Shown piece by piece: positions 24,894 through 36,559 of a DNA stretch of 64,000 bases; position 1 is the stretch's first letter, and every line of letters starts with the position of its first letter. The stretch lies in contig JAMKCH010012605.1 of the NCBI GenBank assembly GCA_023653785.1, positions 1-64,000 of the forward strand. Direction: 5' to 3'. The notes below the pieces were generated by a model. That model saw only the letters and a list, made by a program, of their open reading frames with translations. It had not been told where the DNA came from and made no database searches. Position numbers and translations under genes: made by a program. Source of the stretch: Ophioderma brevispina. Taxonomy: Eukaryota; Echinodermata; Ophiuroidea; Amphilepidida; Ophiodermatidae.

Positions 24894-26482
24894 GAACTTT
24901 GCGGAAATTTTAGTTTTTGTGGCGCTCATGATAGTCGGCGCAATTGGGGTGACAAGCTGTATTTAAGCAAAGTCAACGTCAATATTGTAAACTTTACGTA
25001 TTTTTTTTAGGAGGTTTTTTCTCCAGTTTTATCTGAATAGTTGTATAATATTAGCGAGGTAAGACAGGTAAAGGAGTATAGAAGAGTTTATATAGGCAAT
25101 ATCGTGTTTACGGCCACTTTTTCCCGTCAAAACATTCACGTAGAAAAGTATAGGGCGTTATTCCGTTGAATGGATTGGCGGGAGAAGGGGACCGTGTATT
25201 TTTGTTTTGAAACACAGATAATGACTCAGTTAGATAATAAGTGCTTCAATATCTCTAAAGGCTCCATGGCCCGATCGCTAATAGCCTCGTCCCCAGAAGC
25301 CCCCAGATTTTTCCGGAAGTGGTCAACATTTTGGTACAAAGAAAGCTGCTATTTTTCTCATTTACCCTGTCACTGAAATCTTAGAGCCAAAGGATGTTTG
25401 GTGTGGAAGTTATGAGCGAAAATGTGCCCCATTTTGGTTACACAAATCGAATCTGTGGTAGAGTAATAATCCTATACCACAGACGAAAGGTAATTGAATT
25501 GTGTTTCACGTGTTACACACCAAAATTACATACCTGATTTTCTTGGTTGATGGACTTGTTTCCCTTCTTCAAAGTAGCGTCATTATTACCAAATCATGTA
25601 GACACAATTGTTAACTTTCAAAAACGTCACAAAGATTTCAAAAATTGAAAGCTCGTATTTAAAAAAAAAAAGAAAGCAAACTGGATCGTTTCACTCAAGA
25701 AATACTCAGTGTTTGTTGTAAATGACCTGAGGTCATTTTAACGTTCCCTGCTATTGGGAAATCATTCCGCGTGTTAAACTTCATCAAATTGGTGAAATAT
25801 GGACGTGTTATCATCATAAAAGGCACGTGAAATTTGCAAATGGTGAATACGCCATTAATATTTTATTAATTTTCAAATACAAAATGATTGTTAAGAATTA
25901 TTTTACTCTGCGCGCTGCGTAGAGTTTGATGAAGCAGCCATTTCGTTATACTAGCCATTGATTTACACGAGGTTCACTGGTACACCTTGGAAATATCCTG
26001 GTCAAACCTGTAATGTGCAAAGTGCTATCCGTATGTTGGTAACGGAACATGGTGAATTTCGGGATATGTGCAATCACGAAAACTGGATTAGTCTCCCTTG
26101 TGTAAAAAGGGAGTTTGACATGACCTTTACTTCCACTATTGATATTATTTATACATGTGAAAATTTTATATCAACAATTGCCAGGTGAACGAACTATGTT
26201 TGTTGGGAAACTGCGTGAAAAATTTGGCATTTATGGAGATTTAAGTCCAAGTTGGTAGGGTGTGGCCATTTTGTGACCCACTGACACACATGACCCGGAT
26301 GAATTCAGCAGACTTTACGGAATAAAGTGCACTTTATTCCGTTACTGCGCTAGAGCTGCCTGTATAAGCGCAATATAAATATATGTAGTATGTATGTATG
26401 TATATACATTATGAACCCCTTAAGATCAAATTTTTTATGTGATGTCTTCTCCCTTGCACTCGCAGGAAGCATCAACAAAATA
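24894..26482. other. No gene recognised; palindromes
   Basis: No coding motif recognised; open frames reach 68 and 76 codons and match nothing. It contains TGACCTGAGGTCA at about 25726-25738 (two AGGTCA half-sites facing outward with one base between) and a perfect 26-base palindrome at 26317-26342. A (TATG)n run lies at about 26381-26403. Confidence 0.45.
26317..26342. repeat. Perfect 26-base palindrome
   Basis: Left half ACGGAATAAAGTG is followed immediately by its exact reverse complement CACTTTATTCCGT, with no loop. It lies 140 bases before the left end of the 1.4-kb element at 26486. Confidence 0.9.
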
Positions 26483-26485
26483 TTA

Positions 26486-27885
26486 TGCACTTGTCAATTT
26501 CAATCCCGGCCCTGGGGGTCCCGGACTAGCGGGGACTTAGCCGGGAATGTACATTTTGCTGTCGTGACACCCCGCTTTGTCCCCGCTAAAGTAGCACGAA
26601 ATCCCGGGTAGCCGGGCTTGCATTTTTTGTACATCTCCCGCTATGTCCCGGCCCCTACTAGCCGGCTTCGGTGTGACAATCCCGTATGTTCTCGGCCGAT
26701 GGGGGCGGGGACTGCTTTAAAACTCTGTTACATCCGGCTCGGCCCAGCTTTGTGACAACAGGTCTAAATCATACTACATTTTGGATCGCCAGAGTGTCAG
26801 AACCGAGCCAAATTTCACCACATCGGAAGTTATGTTTGAGAAACAAACCTCGTTTAGTTGGTTTGTTAAAAAAAAATCCACATTATCCATGGCGATATCC
26901 GTCCACTAAACATAGAAGAGTAATATCTAAAACCCTGCATCATATCTGCCAACGGAAACTTCAGACAAAACAAACAAGAAAAAATCATCATGGTCGTTTT
27001 GTCGGCCTACTCTGTGATAGTGACTTGCCTAAAATAAAACTTGAATATATGCCCATGCCGTACTCTGTCAGTGTGTATCAATATATTGCGACCCTGTCCA
27101 GGGGGGAGGCCTCAGCATCTTGTTCGAAAGCATGATGGATTGACATATATGCCGGCAGATAACAAAGCGAAAACGTGCATAAAACACGCATTTATTTGTT
27201 CCATAGCGATTCAATATTTATTTTCATATTAAAATTGCCGCGTTTTATGCAATGAAATGACAATAATCCTGGCATTTACCACCAAATATCAAATAGCTTC
27301 ACTACCTATGGTGCTTTTATGAATTTTAATGAAATCAGATAAACTTCTCGTAGTATTTGAGTCAGTTGAGATTAATTTTTTAAAACAGTTCCTGTTTCAT
27401 TTTGAGTTTTTTCTGGCGATTTACGTTGAAATATTGATCCTGGGATTAGTTGATACTTCGCCCCGTGCTACGACGTGCCGTGTGGTGCTACTTTGTATAG
27501 CTTGCCTTTCCCGACATGGAATAATCGGACTGCAATGTAGCTATATAAAATGGGGGGGTGATATCTACGAATTTGAAGGTCGATACTGCTCACTGATATC
27601 CTGGTTTTATATGGTGTCACACATGCCGTTAAAGTCCTCCCCTTTTATGTCCCGGCGGGGCCGGGAAAATTTTTTGTACCTGCCCTCCCGGCTTAAGTCC
27701 AAGCTATCATCAATGATTGTCCCTGCCGGGCGGGGACAAGCTAACTACATTCCCAGCCAAGTCCCAGCTAACATCCCGGCTTGCGGGGGCAATAACTTTT
27801 TTTGTACATGCCCGGCTCACTGTCACGGCATATACCCCGCTATTTCCCGGGACCCCCAGGGTCGGGATTGAACTTGACAAGTGCA
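26486..27885. mobile_element. 1,400-bp TIR element with TTA target duplication
   Basis: The left end TGCACTTGTCAATTTCAATC, continuing through CCTGGGGGTCCCGG, is inverted at the right end (CCGGGACCCCCAGGGTCGGG, then ATTGAACTTGACAAGTGCA). Both sides are flanked by TTA (26483-26485 and 27886-27888), a likely 3-base target duplication. The subterminal ~200 bases on each side are CpG-rich and carry repeats of CCCGG/CCGGG and TTTTTGTACAT. Three-base TTA/TWA duplications are typical of PIF/Harbinger elements; that class is an inference. Internal frames of 149 codons (26686-27135) and 180 codons (27329-27871, running into the right TIR) match no transposase I know, so it is probably non-autonomous. 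Confidence 0.8.
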
Positions 27886-28119
27886 TTAGCCGTAGAACTA
27901 GGGCTCCCTTGTTCAGTAAAAGTATCAACGGAGCTTTCAAAGCCGCGAGCCATAGGCAATTAGCAAAGTGACAAGAGTCAAACTCTAACATCTTTCACTA
28001 ACAAAAGAAGATTTGCTCATTAGTATGTGAGCATCTAGTTTTGTTAGTCTGAGTAAGTTACAATATTGGGATATTGCACCATTAGGAGGGCACTGAAAAG
28101 AACAAGGTCAGAATTAAGG

Positions 28120-28286
28120 CAGGCGCGGATCCAGGAGGGGGCGGAGGGGCGCGCGCGCCCCCGGTACATTCTGCCAAATTCTTCCCGCAAAAAAAAAATC
28201 ATCCATTTTTGAGCTATTTTGGACCAGTTACACCTTTCACAGCCCCCGGTAATTTTGACATTTTTTCAAATCCTGGATCGCCTTTG
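28120..28286. repeat. hAT-type MITE fragment (GGCGCGGATCCAGG ends)
   Basis: The left end CAGGCGCGGATCCAGGAGG and right end TCCTGGATCGCCTTTG are inverted copies. CAG(G/T)GGCGGATCCAG termini are widespread on hAT-type non-autonomous elements in animals. Similar ends are seen at 46895-47371 and 53135-53397. No clear 8-base target duplication. Confidence 0.5.
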
Positions 28287-28949
28287 TTAGCAGCAAAAGC
28301 CCACACAGTGGCAGGGTAGGGTCTGGAATTTCAAGGTAATTGGTGGCCACAAAAAAAATTAAACAGCTTGACCAAACACATTTTAATTAGTTTTTAAACA
28401 ACTCAGCATGAGAGGTGCTTAAGTGTGTCTCCAATGACACCCATTTCAAAACACCCACAAGCTCATTTCCAGTACTAAAAAAACATCTGAGTGGGGGGGG
28501 TTTGGTGGGGGAGTTGGCTATTAGGGCGTTTACATTGGGCAAAAAGTCGTACAACTCGAAGCCACTTAGGTCGTAATCGATAATTTTCACGTGACAAGTG
28601 TAAAAAGGACATTCGTAATTAGGAGTAATGCAAAAAAGTGAATTTCAATGATGATTATATTCATCATTCATTGAGGTGAATTAGAATTTTAAGTCGAATT
28701 GTATTTACGATGTTTTGAGGGTAAATGATAAGGTAGTAATCTGATTTCAAGTTTACCAAAGCATGCCACTGACCCGGGTCGCACACTTCGGCTATCCACC
28801 ACGCAACGGCTACACGCCGCTTTGGACATAAAACATAATAATAATAATACAACAATTCCTATATAGAGCATTACACACGAAGTCTCATGCGCTGATTGCC
28901 AATTATTATTACGCTGCGTCAGGAAATCATTCACAATCATTTCGATTCA

Positions 28950-29150
28950 TCTAGGGGCAGTGGCTAAGCGCACAACCTATCGGCACTTAGATTGCAAATC
29001 ACCATAACAGCTCCCCACTGTCGCTTGGGTCGACGAGGCACTGGACGAGGCAAGTATCTTGCCCAAAGGATACAAACACGGGTTGGCCACGGCGGGCTCA
29101 AACTCACGGCCTACTGGTCAACGCGCCTGCGGCTTTTCATGGACACACAT
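28950..29150 (-). repeat. tRNA-derived SINE (minus strand)
   Basis: Read on the minus strand, a degenerate Pol III B-box-like stretch (GTGAGTTTGAGCCCGCCG) is followed by GTATCCTTTGGGCAAGATAC, matching the common TGTCCTTGGGCAAGACAC body found after the tRNA head in many fish and invertebrate SINEs. The 3' end and target duplication were not defined. Recognised from memory of such elements, not from an alignment. Confidence 0.5.
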
Positions 29151-32100
29151 GCTCTCAATTCATTTAAAAATGGGCTAATGCTGATCAACCGAATCTATAG
29201 ACCTAGCATACTCGCAATTTTTGTTAAGTTTAATCAAAAAGTGCAGTGTTGTATTTAAAATTTACTCCTAAATCAGAAGTATGTACGGAGTGTGGACGAC
29301 AAGAACCAAGCACGATGATCGCCCACTACATTAGTGAATGGACGCCACGTAATACCGCGCGAAATGAACGTCGACCTGGAAGTTGAAGGTTTGTGATACA
29401 TGGGGCTTAAACACGTATATTCATGTTTTTCAGAATGCGAATTCAGAATCGGGTGCGAGTGTAAACAGGTACAACACGAATTAAATATTGATGACACTCA
29501 GAGTAGTAATTGAAATGAAAGTGAATTCGATGACGACTTTTGCCTAGTGGAAAACGCGGTATAATTTGAGATTGAAGTGGCCTAGCCATTTGGATGAATA
29601 CATGATGGAGAAGCAAAAACTGTGCATTGACTGGTCATTGGCAGAGGTGTTATCAATGTGGTAGACCACTTTGGAGATATTTGTGCGATAACATGCAAAA
29701 GGAAAACATTGCTGGGCCTAAATGTCACTAGAGAACATTAGAAAAAAAAGGTGCACTTCTTATACAAAAATCTAAATTTGGGGAGGGGTGTGGTTGCCAA
29801 TTGCGTCCCCCACCTTTCTTAACATGTTTAGTTAAGCACTATTTCAGCTGCATGTAATAGATATCATTGAAAAAGCTTTGAAATAATTAGTAATATCCAA
29901 TGCTTTATACTCCAAAAAAGTCAGTTGATTCTGGATGGTGCATTTGTATTTGCTGTTCTGGGTGCGACTGAAAGGTTAACAGCTCAAAAGCTTGCCTTTT
30001 AAGAACACATGAAAATGGGCATGTGATATTGGGGTATGTAAATTGGGGAATTTGTATAATGAAATTAGGAAATACTTCCCCATAAAAAATATAAATAAAC
30101 AATCCAAGCAAATTATATTGAGCCATTAAGAGCTTCAGGTAAAGGGTACGTGTTTACATAGACGTGATACAATTAGTAGTATGCTTATTTCTAATGCAAA
30201 TGCTCACCTGCAAATGTGAAAATACTGTACACATCATTACATTCCACAGCAACTAAATACATGAAAGCTTATTGTCAAGTAATAACCTATCCGTATACCA
30301 CTTCATGTGACAAGAGGCATTATTTTGATTTCACCTGTCAGTCAAGTTGCATAGTGGGAGGGGAGAGAGTTTCACTAGTTACAAAACACTTACAGTTGGT
30401 GACAAACGGTTCAGTGTAACCGATATTGAGAGATCAATCAAGGTGGTTTCTACAGTAACCAAAATGGTTATGGTGTACCATCAACGGTTACATGTAACCA
30501 TATGCAACCATTGTAACGACCGGAATCCATTGTACCCATGTGGAACAAAATGGGCTATGTAACCGTTTCTAATCGCCTAGTGCGTTGGCCCCAGCTCTTT
30601 GGTGTCCGCTCTGGTGGACCTCCCTCATGGGGGTCCCCGGCTGTTACCTCAGGTTCCGGATATTCTCCGGCAGCCGGGGCCCGGAGGTCCAGCCGGGGAT
30701 GGAGCATCTGAAGCTGACTGCTTGCCCCTTGTCCGGCAACGTTGCCGGGAGGTGGGCCTTTCTAGGAAGCTGCCGATCTCACTACCAAAGAAGGAGGGAT
30801 TCAGACCCACAGAAAATTACTCTCAGGGGTAGCGCGTGCATGGTACAAAGTAAAGGGGTCCAGGGTAACGATAATTGGACCCCTTAACTCCACATTTAGT
30901 CTGAAAACACGGGGTCCAAACCACAAAACAAGGGGCCAACTATGATTAAAGTAGTGTCAAAAATGTTGATTCTCAAACAGTGGCATAATTCCTATAGCTC
31001 AACGTCATGATCAGAAGTGTACTCATTAATGAATGGGCCGTTTGAGGAGTGCATCTAAGTTTAATTCACCTCAATCCAAAAAGGCCCTTCTCGATTGTCA
31101 CTCAATCCCAAATATTGACAAAAACAAAAATTAACGAGGGAGAGGAAAACCCAAGCAAACAATGAACTATAAGCAAAGAAAAATGGCAAACAGAATGATA
31201 ACTTTTATCCCTAGCCAAGTTACACTTAAATAATAATAGGCTCACAAGGTATTTTTTAATGTATTTTTTTCAAAGTTGCCCTTTCTCACATTACGTTCCT
31301 AACATTTTTGAGGCAGCCTAACAAAAGGGACTTAACCCAGGTCGTTCATGGACACTTCTGTAAAAGTGACAGTAAGCCTAGCCTAGGAAATATGTAATCG
31401 TCGAGAAAAATAGTGTTTACTTGAGAAAAGTATTCGAAAATGCCCCATAATCAACAGAAAAAAAACAGTCGGTACTAACAAATTACAGGGTTTTGCATTT
31501 TTGAAAGTTAAAAGTTGAAAATTCATTGACTTGGAAAGTCAAAATCATTTATGTCCACGGTCCGGTGGCCATTTTGGACTCCCTGCAGGGCAGACTGGCA
31601 GACTCCTTAGTATGTCCTTGAAATTTGATTTCAGAAATGGTTGGATGTTTGCCGATGGTTAAGCCTGAATTTTATGGAAATTTATGGTCAGTAATGATTT
31701 TTGATTGGCTAACCCAGGTAATCGGCAACCTCAAAGGGCAGTTTTATGAATATGAGAACTTGTGATGGATATCAGACAGGTGCGGCAAAGAAATCAGCCT
31801 GAGAAAAACTTGCGCTTTAAAAAAATATTAAGGTGTTGGAATCGGGTACCACATTTTTTATATCCGGTAAGGTAGGTAAGAATAAAATGTGAGGTTTCAA
31901 TTCCCACATAGTAACACTGACGTGTGTTGCCTGCGGGTCCAGTTGAAATTTTTGACCCCACAACCCCCTCGATTGTGGTGAAATTCAGTGCGTCCATCTA
32001 ATAGCTAGTTTTCCAAAACTCGGCGTCCTGGACGCAGAAGAAACGCAGAAAAACGCGACCTGCATACTCTGCGCGTCTCGCATCCCTACTTCAGGTGGTG

Positions 32101-34784
32101 CGGGCGGAGTGTTCTCCGAACACGAGCCCGAGTGGGCAATAGCAGTTTCCTTACAGAACGAGTTGAGTCAGGACAGAAGCAGCGGCAGTCCGCAACTACA
32201 AATCGGCAATTCAGTCTGTTCATCGTTGCTGGAGGGCCTGTATTCACTCCTCCCAGCGGCGGATAGTTCCACCGTGGTGGGACCTTTCTCAGTGCTGGAG
32301 TTGTGGGGAAATCTCCGTTCGAACCATTCGAAGAGGCTTCTCTGATGATCCTCATTCGTTAAGCGTTTTTTTGGTCGGACTTCGGGCGTCGGTGTTCTGA
32401 ACTGCATGCCCTTGCCGTCGGTGATTGCCTCGCCTTCTCCATCTCAGGAGTTACTTTTCATTTCCGTCGGACTTCCTTGCCTAAAATGAATGTAGTACCT
32501 TCTCGGCCTCTCCTCTATACCTTCCAAGATATCTATGCACTCATCAGTTGGGTCAGATAGGGTGTTGGTGCCTGGTTAGGGGGCTCAAATGGTATGTCAG
32601 GAGGACGTGCGTCCTTAGGGGCCCACTCAACAGCTCTTCGTTACCTCCCAGCCCCTCATGGAGGCAGCGGCGAAGGCCTACCTAGCAGTTGGGTTGTTGC
32701 TTGTTATTCAGAATTCCTCTGCGGTTACTGGGAACGCCTCGGTCTCCGCCCATAGTTCTCGGCGCGTTGAGAGTCTTGGCGGGGCGTTTCCTTGCGCGAA
32801 ATTGTCGAGACAGTATTGTGGCGCTCTGCAACAACTTTACGTCAGTGTACATTCGTAACGTTGGAGGAATTCCATCGTGGAGCATTAGCTAGGGCAGTGC
32901 TGCAGTGGCCGGACCCTAGCCAGTGTTGAGGTGAGTTGAGGTGAGTACCTTTTGTGGTACGTGCAGGGAGAACAACCTGGCGCAAATCTTCTGGCCTTTG
33001 GGGGGACTTGAGGGATTCGCCGGCCCGGTAGATTCCTTTTTTTTTTAATTACTGGTCTGGCTATCTATAGACAATTCCTGCTGAATCCTTGCACCTCCTC
33101 AGTCTACCTGTGCTCAGACTGTGTGATGTTGTATGCAATTTTACACTCCAACTCGGATGTTAAGGTAAGCAGTATTCGATGACTGAACAAAACAATGGTG
33201 TTTTTATGACTCAAGAATAGCCTTGCCTTATTATTTAACCTTTATCCGATGTTGGATTTCCCGGCGTCACCGGCCTCACCTGCAAGATATGTGCATTTTG
33301 GGGAGGGTAAGACGAAAGAGGGAGGAAGTTGGAATTGTGGTTATTGGTGACGTCGGCTATCGCTGACGTCACGGTAGGGACCTGGTAATGATATGTGTGT
33401 TTTGGAGGTTCTGCATCTGTACCAAGACATATGCAATTTGTAAATTTTACAAAATTGTATTGCGGAATGCGGGCCAAAATGATTTTTCTTTAAAATCTAG
33501 TTTAACACGCCTCTCTATGGAGAAGGGGTACAAGAGGGCGCTTAAAACATACAAATCACGACCTTTGTTTAGGGCCTATGTGGCAAGATTCCCGCAATGG
33601 ATTTTTCTGATTTTGCAGAGGTATTAATAAGCTCTTGCATGTCCCTAGTTGTCAAACTTGTGCTGCCACTGCTTAAAATTGCCTCTTTTAAATAAACGAG
33701 GCCATTTGCATGGGAGTCAAAAAGCTTGTGTTCTGTATGATTATCATGATAAGTGTTAAAGATTACATTCTATTGGAATGCAGTGACCTCTGAGGAATAT
33801 TTGGGTTACATTTTATCCATATTATAAAGCCTGCAGGATATTGCAAAAGCAGATTCCTTCTGTATGTCTGTGTATGTAGGTGTGTTCGTATTGTTAGGCA
33901 ACTGCTGTTTGTTAGGCTAACATGGGTTGGTTCCCAAGAACAGAAAAAAAACACTTCCCATTTTTAATGGTTAACCATTCAATATTATCACAGAAGTGAA
34001 TGTTGCAAAATCGCGCAGTTTGTTTCCCAAGATACTTGGTGGTAAAGTGCATGCAAGTGCCAGGGTCTCATATCAAGTAGTGAAAACATGTACGAATAAA
34101 TCGAGAAACAAGACCGTAAAATTTATCATGGATCACAACAAACAAACAGTCACAGACACGCAACACACACTCACACATCTACACATCACATAAACATTTG
34201 GTGTTTCACACTTCTTGTTCAGCACTCATTCAAAAAGGGACAAGATATAGTTTTAAATATTGTCCATTTCAAGCATTGTCAATACTGCGCCAACATATTA
34301 TCATGTAGAATTGTATATCAATTACATTCTTGATAACACAGATATTCCAGAGTCCTACAAATCTTCAAGGAGCACACAAGAACTAAGGAAGCCAAACTTC
34401 AAGTCGCCCTGCCAGGAGATTCCTCAGATAAGGGTCAGTAGAAATTTAGGGTTCAGTTTAGGACATGCAAAATCTGCAGTTGGAGTACCGTATAGTGGAA
34501 AAGTAGTGGCCAACGAGTGGGGTATCTGTGTTGGGAGCAGACGATGATGGCCAGGCCTGATCAATGTGGCAACAAATTGAATGAGCCTATTTGGTACAGC
34601 AAAAGCGATGGCAACACAACATACATGAGTGCATGCCTGAAAAGTATATAGACTGCAACTAGCTGTTGAAGGCTGCATTTGAACAGCTAATTTGTCAAGG
34701 CGTTGTTGGAGGTTGCAAAAATGGCACAAATTTGCAAAATTAGGAACAGATAAGTGCAAGCCTTCAGCTGGTCAATATATTCAC
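29151..34784. other. 5.6 kb with no established gene
   Basis: No family-level match anywhere here. Three parts stand out. At 30395-30565, GGTTAC/GTAACC motifs recur in both orientations, including the palindrome GGTTACATGTAACC. At 30585-30840 a GC-richer stretch has two overlapping open frames that vaguely resemble the linker of tyrosine-recombinase retroelements, too weak to call. At 32090-32900 CpG is more frequent and both strands have open frames of 66-89 codons; this could be a gag relic, a first exon or a promoter region, and I cannot tell which. Confidence 0.4.
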
Positions 34785-35044
34785 TAGTGTTCAATTTTAG
34801 CTGTCACAGCGTGTTCAATATTAGCTGTCACTAGCTGTCAATATTAGCTGTCACTAGCTGTTCAATATTAGCTGTCACTAGCTGTTCAATATAGCTGTCA
34901 CTCGCTTTTCAATTTTAGCTGTCACTAGTTCAATAGTAGATGTCAATCTGTTAAGTATTTGCGTCACTAAATGTTCATATTTGCTGTCACTACGCACTGT
35001 TCAATATGATGATGTCACTTGCTGTTCACTATAGATATCACTAG
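34785..35044. repeat. Minisatellite of ~24-bp AGCTGTCACTAGCTGTTCAA units
   Basis: Units of the form TTAGCTGTCACTAGCTGTTC plus AATA recur about nine times with growing divergence and end directly at the 5' LTR (35045). It is not seen after the 3' LTR, so it is flanking DNA and not a part of the LTR. Confidence 0.8.
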
Positions 35045-36108
35045 TGTTATATGGCTATTCTTTTCTGATTAAACTTTAAAAAATATTAATTGTCTCAATT
35101 TAATTTGAGAAAAGTTCTCACGGGAAAGCACTTTGTTTACTTTAAAAGAGAGAAGAAGGGGAATACCCCTAGTTTGTTGCTAAGTGCACCTATTAAGATT
35201 GCACAATAAGGGGAAGTGCGGGAATTCCCCAAGGAGCTAAATTTACGAGAACTTGTTTAGTTTTGAGATCAAAAACATTGCAGAACCTAGGAATTCCCCC
35301 ACAAAGGTATATATATGAAGTGGTGTAATTCGGGTGATGAACTTTCGATGGGTCAGCTAGTGTAAGGTTATGTGTATGATGAGAATGATGAATGATTATG
35401 TTAGAAAGGGTAATCGATCTGTGAGTAGTAAATATTATCACTGGAAGGAACTCTCTGCCAGCAGTTATAATCAGAGTTAAGTCTCGCCGTCAGCAAGTTG
35501 CATCAGCTATACAGTATGGATAGCTAGTGTTATCTACAATAATGGTATTATTTTATGCTTCCACATAGTGCCAGGATATTAATTCCATGTGAGCAGAGTT
35601 GCTGTAATACTTCTACTGTCGTTATTTGAAGCCGAAAAGTGCTGGGAATCAATAGGATTCCAAATTGTGGACGTAGACAATCGATGGTGAGTATCTGGAC
35701 GTGGTCTGTGGATGTTATCATCGAGGGGACTAATTTAATCCTTGTCATCTTGAACTGCTGGACAAGATTCCCTCAGGATGAGAAGATCCCTTGAATATTA
35801 ATACCTGAGGAGTTTTGTATGAACTTGTTCGTGTCATTTGGAGTCTTCACTGTTGGAGGACAATTCCCGTTGACTGCGCCCAACGCTTCTTGTGGACATT
35901 ATGGACATTCTGAGGACATAAGTATTAACAATGGTGTATTTGTGTAATTTTACTACTATATAATGATGTTTGGACATACCAAATTCTTGAACCAAATAGT
36001 AAAATATCATTAAAACTGTTTATTATAATATTTAGATATTGTGCACAAAGCTCATTTATTTGTGTTTGAAAGGTATCTGACCTTAGACGTCTACGAGACG
36101 TCATTAAC
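35045..36108 (+). repeat. 5' LTR of the Gmr1-like element
   Basis: Starts TGTTATATGGCTATTC and ends near GAGACGTCATTAACA. It matches 41738-42810 throughout, with landmarks such as CTCACGGGAAAGCACTTTG, GGGGAATACCC, GTCTCGCCGTCAGCA and TCTACGAGACGTCAT in the same order, but with many single-base indels. TG...CA ends are typical of LTRs. Confidence 0.9.
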
Positions 36109-36112
36109 AGAA

Positions 36113-36130
36113 TGGGGGCTCGTTCGTCAG
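36113..36130 (+). promoter_or_regulatory. tRNA primer-binding site, likely tRNA-Pro
   Basis: Four bases after the 5' LTR the sequence reads TGGGGGCTCGTTCGTCAG. The first ten bases equal the classic tRNA-Pro primer-binding site (TGGGGGCTCG); the following bases match only loosely. Confidence 0.7.
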
Positions 36131-36559
36131 GATTTGAATTTAGAGAAATTTGAGCCTTATTGTTCAGGAATTTACAAACAAAACGTGTTATAATATTGTA
36201 AAAATTGTGCACATTTTTGGCATACAAAATTTTGAAAAAAGTGGGGGGGGTGGGGGTGTATTAAATGTACTACCATTGTAGTTTGGTTCAAGTTAGTATA
36301 TTGTGTTCTAGAGTACAATCACAATGGAGTTTGATCCAGAAGTGTTATAGAGGCAAATAACTGGGCTAAGTTGATGAGCTGAGAACGGCCTGATTGATGA
36401 TGAAACTAGCCAAAGCATTTAGGACTTGAGCAAAACATGCTATGAGAAAAACAGTCATCAAAAATAGTTTGATTGAAAAAAGTTTGTCCAGGAAGATGTT
36501 TGGGATGTTCATCCCCTTTGGTAGGATAGAAGAAATTGGAACAGGCAAAAGTGATGCAT

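Noticed and set aside
25726..25738. Nuclear-receptor response element (TGACCTGAGGTCA)
   Set aside because: Everted half-sites with a one-base gap occur by chance at this scale, and no gene start is nearby.
30585..30887. DIRS/tyrosine-recombinase element
   Set aside because: Only a short, vague similarity; no catalytic R-H-R-Y residues, split repeats or RT nearby.
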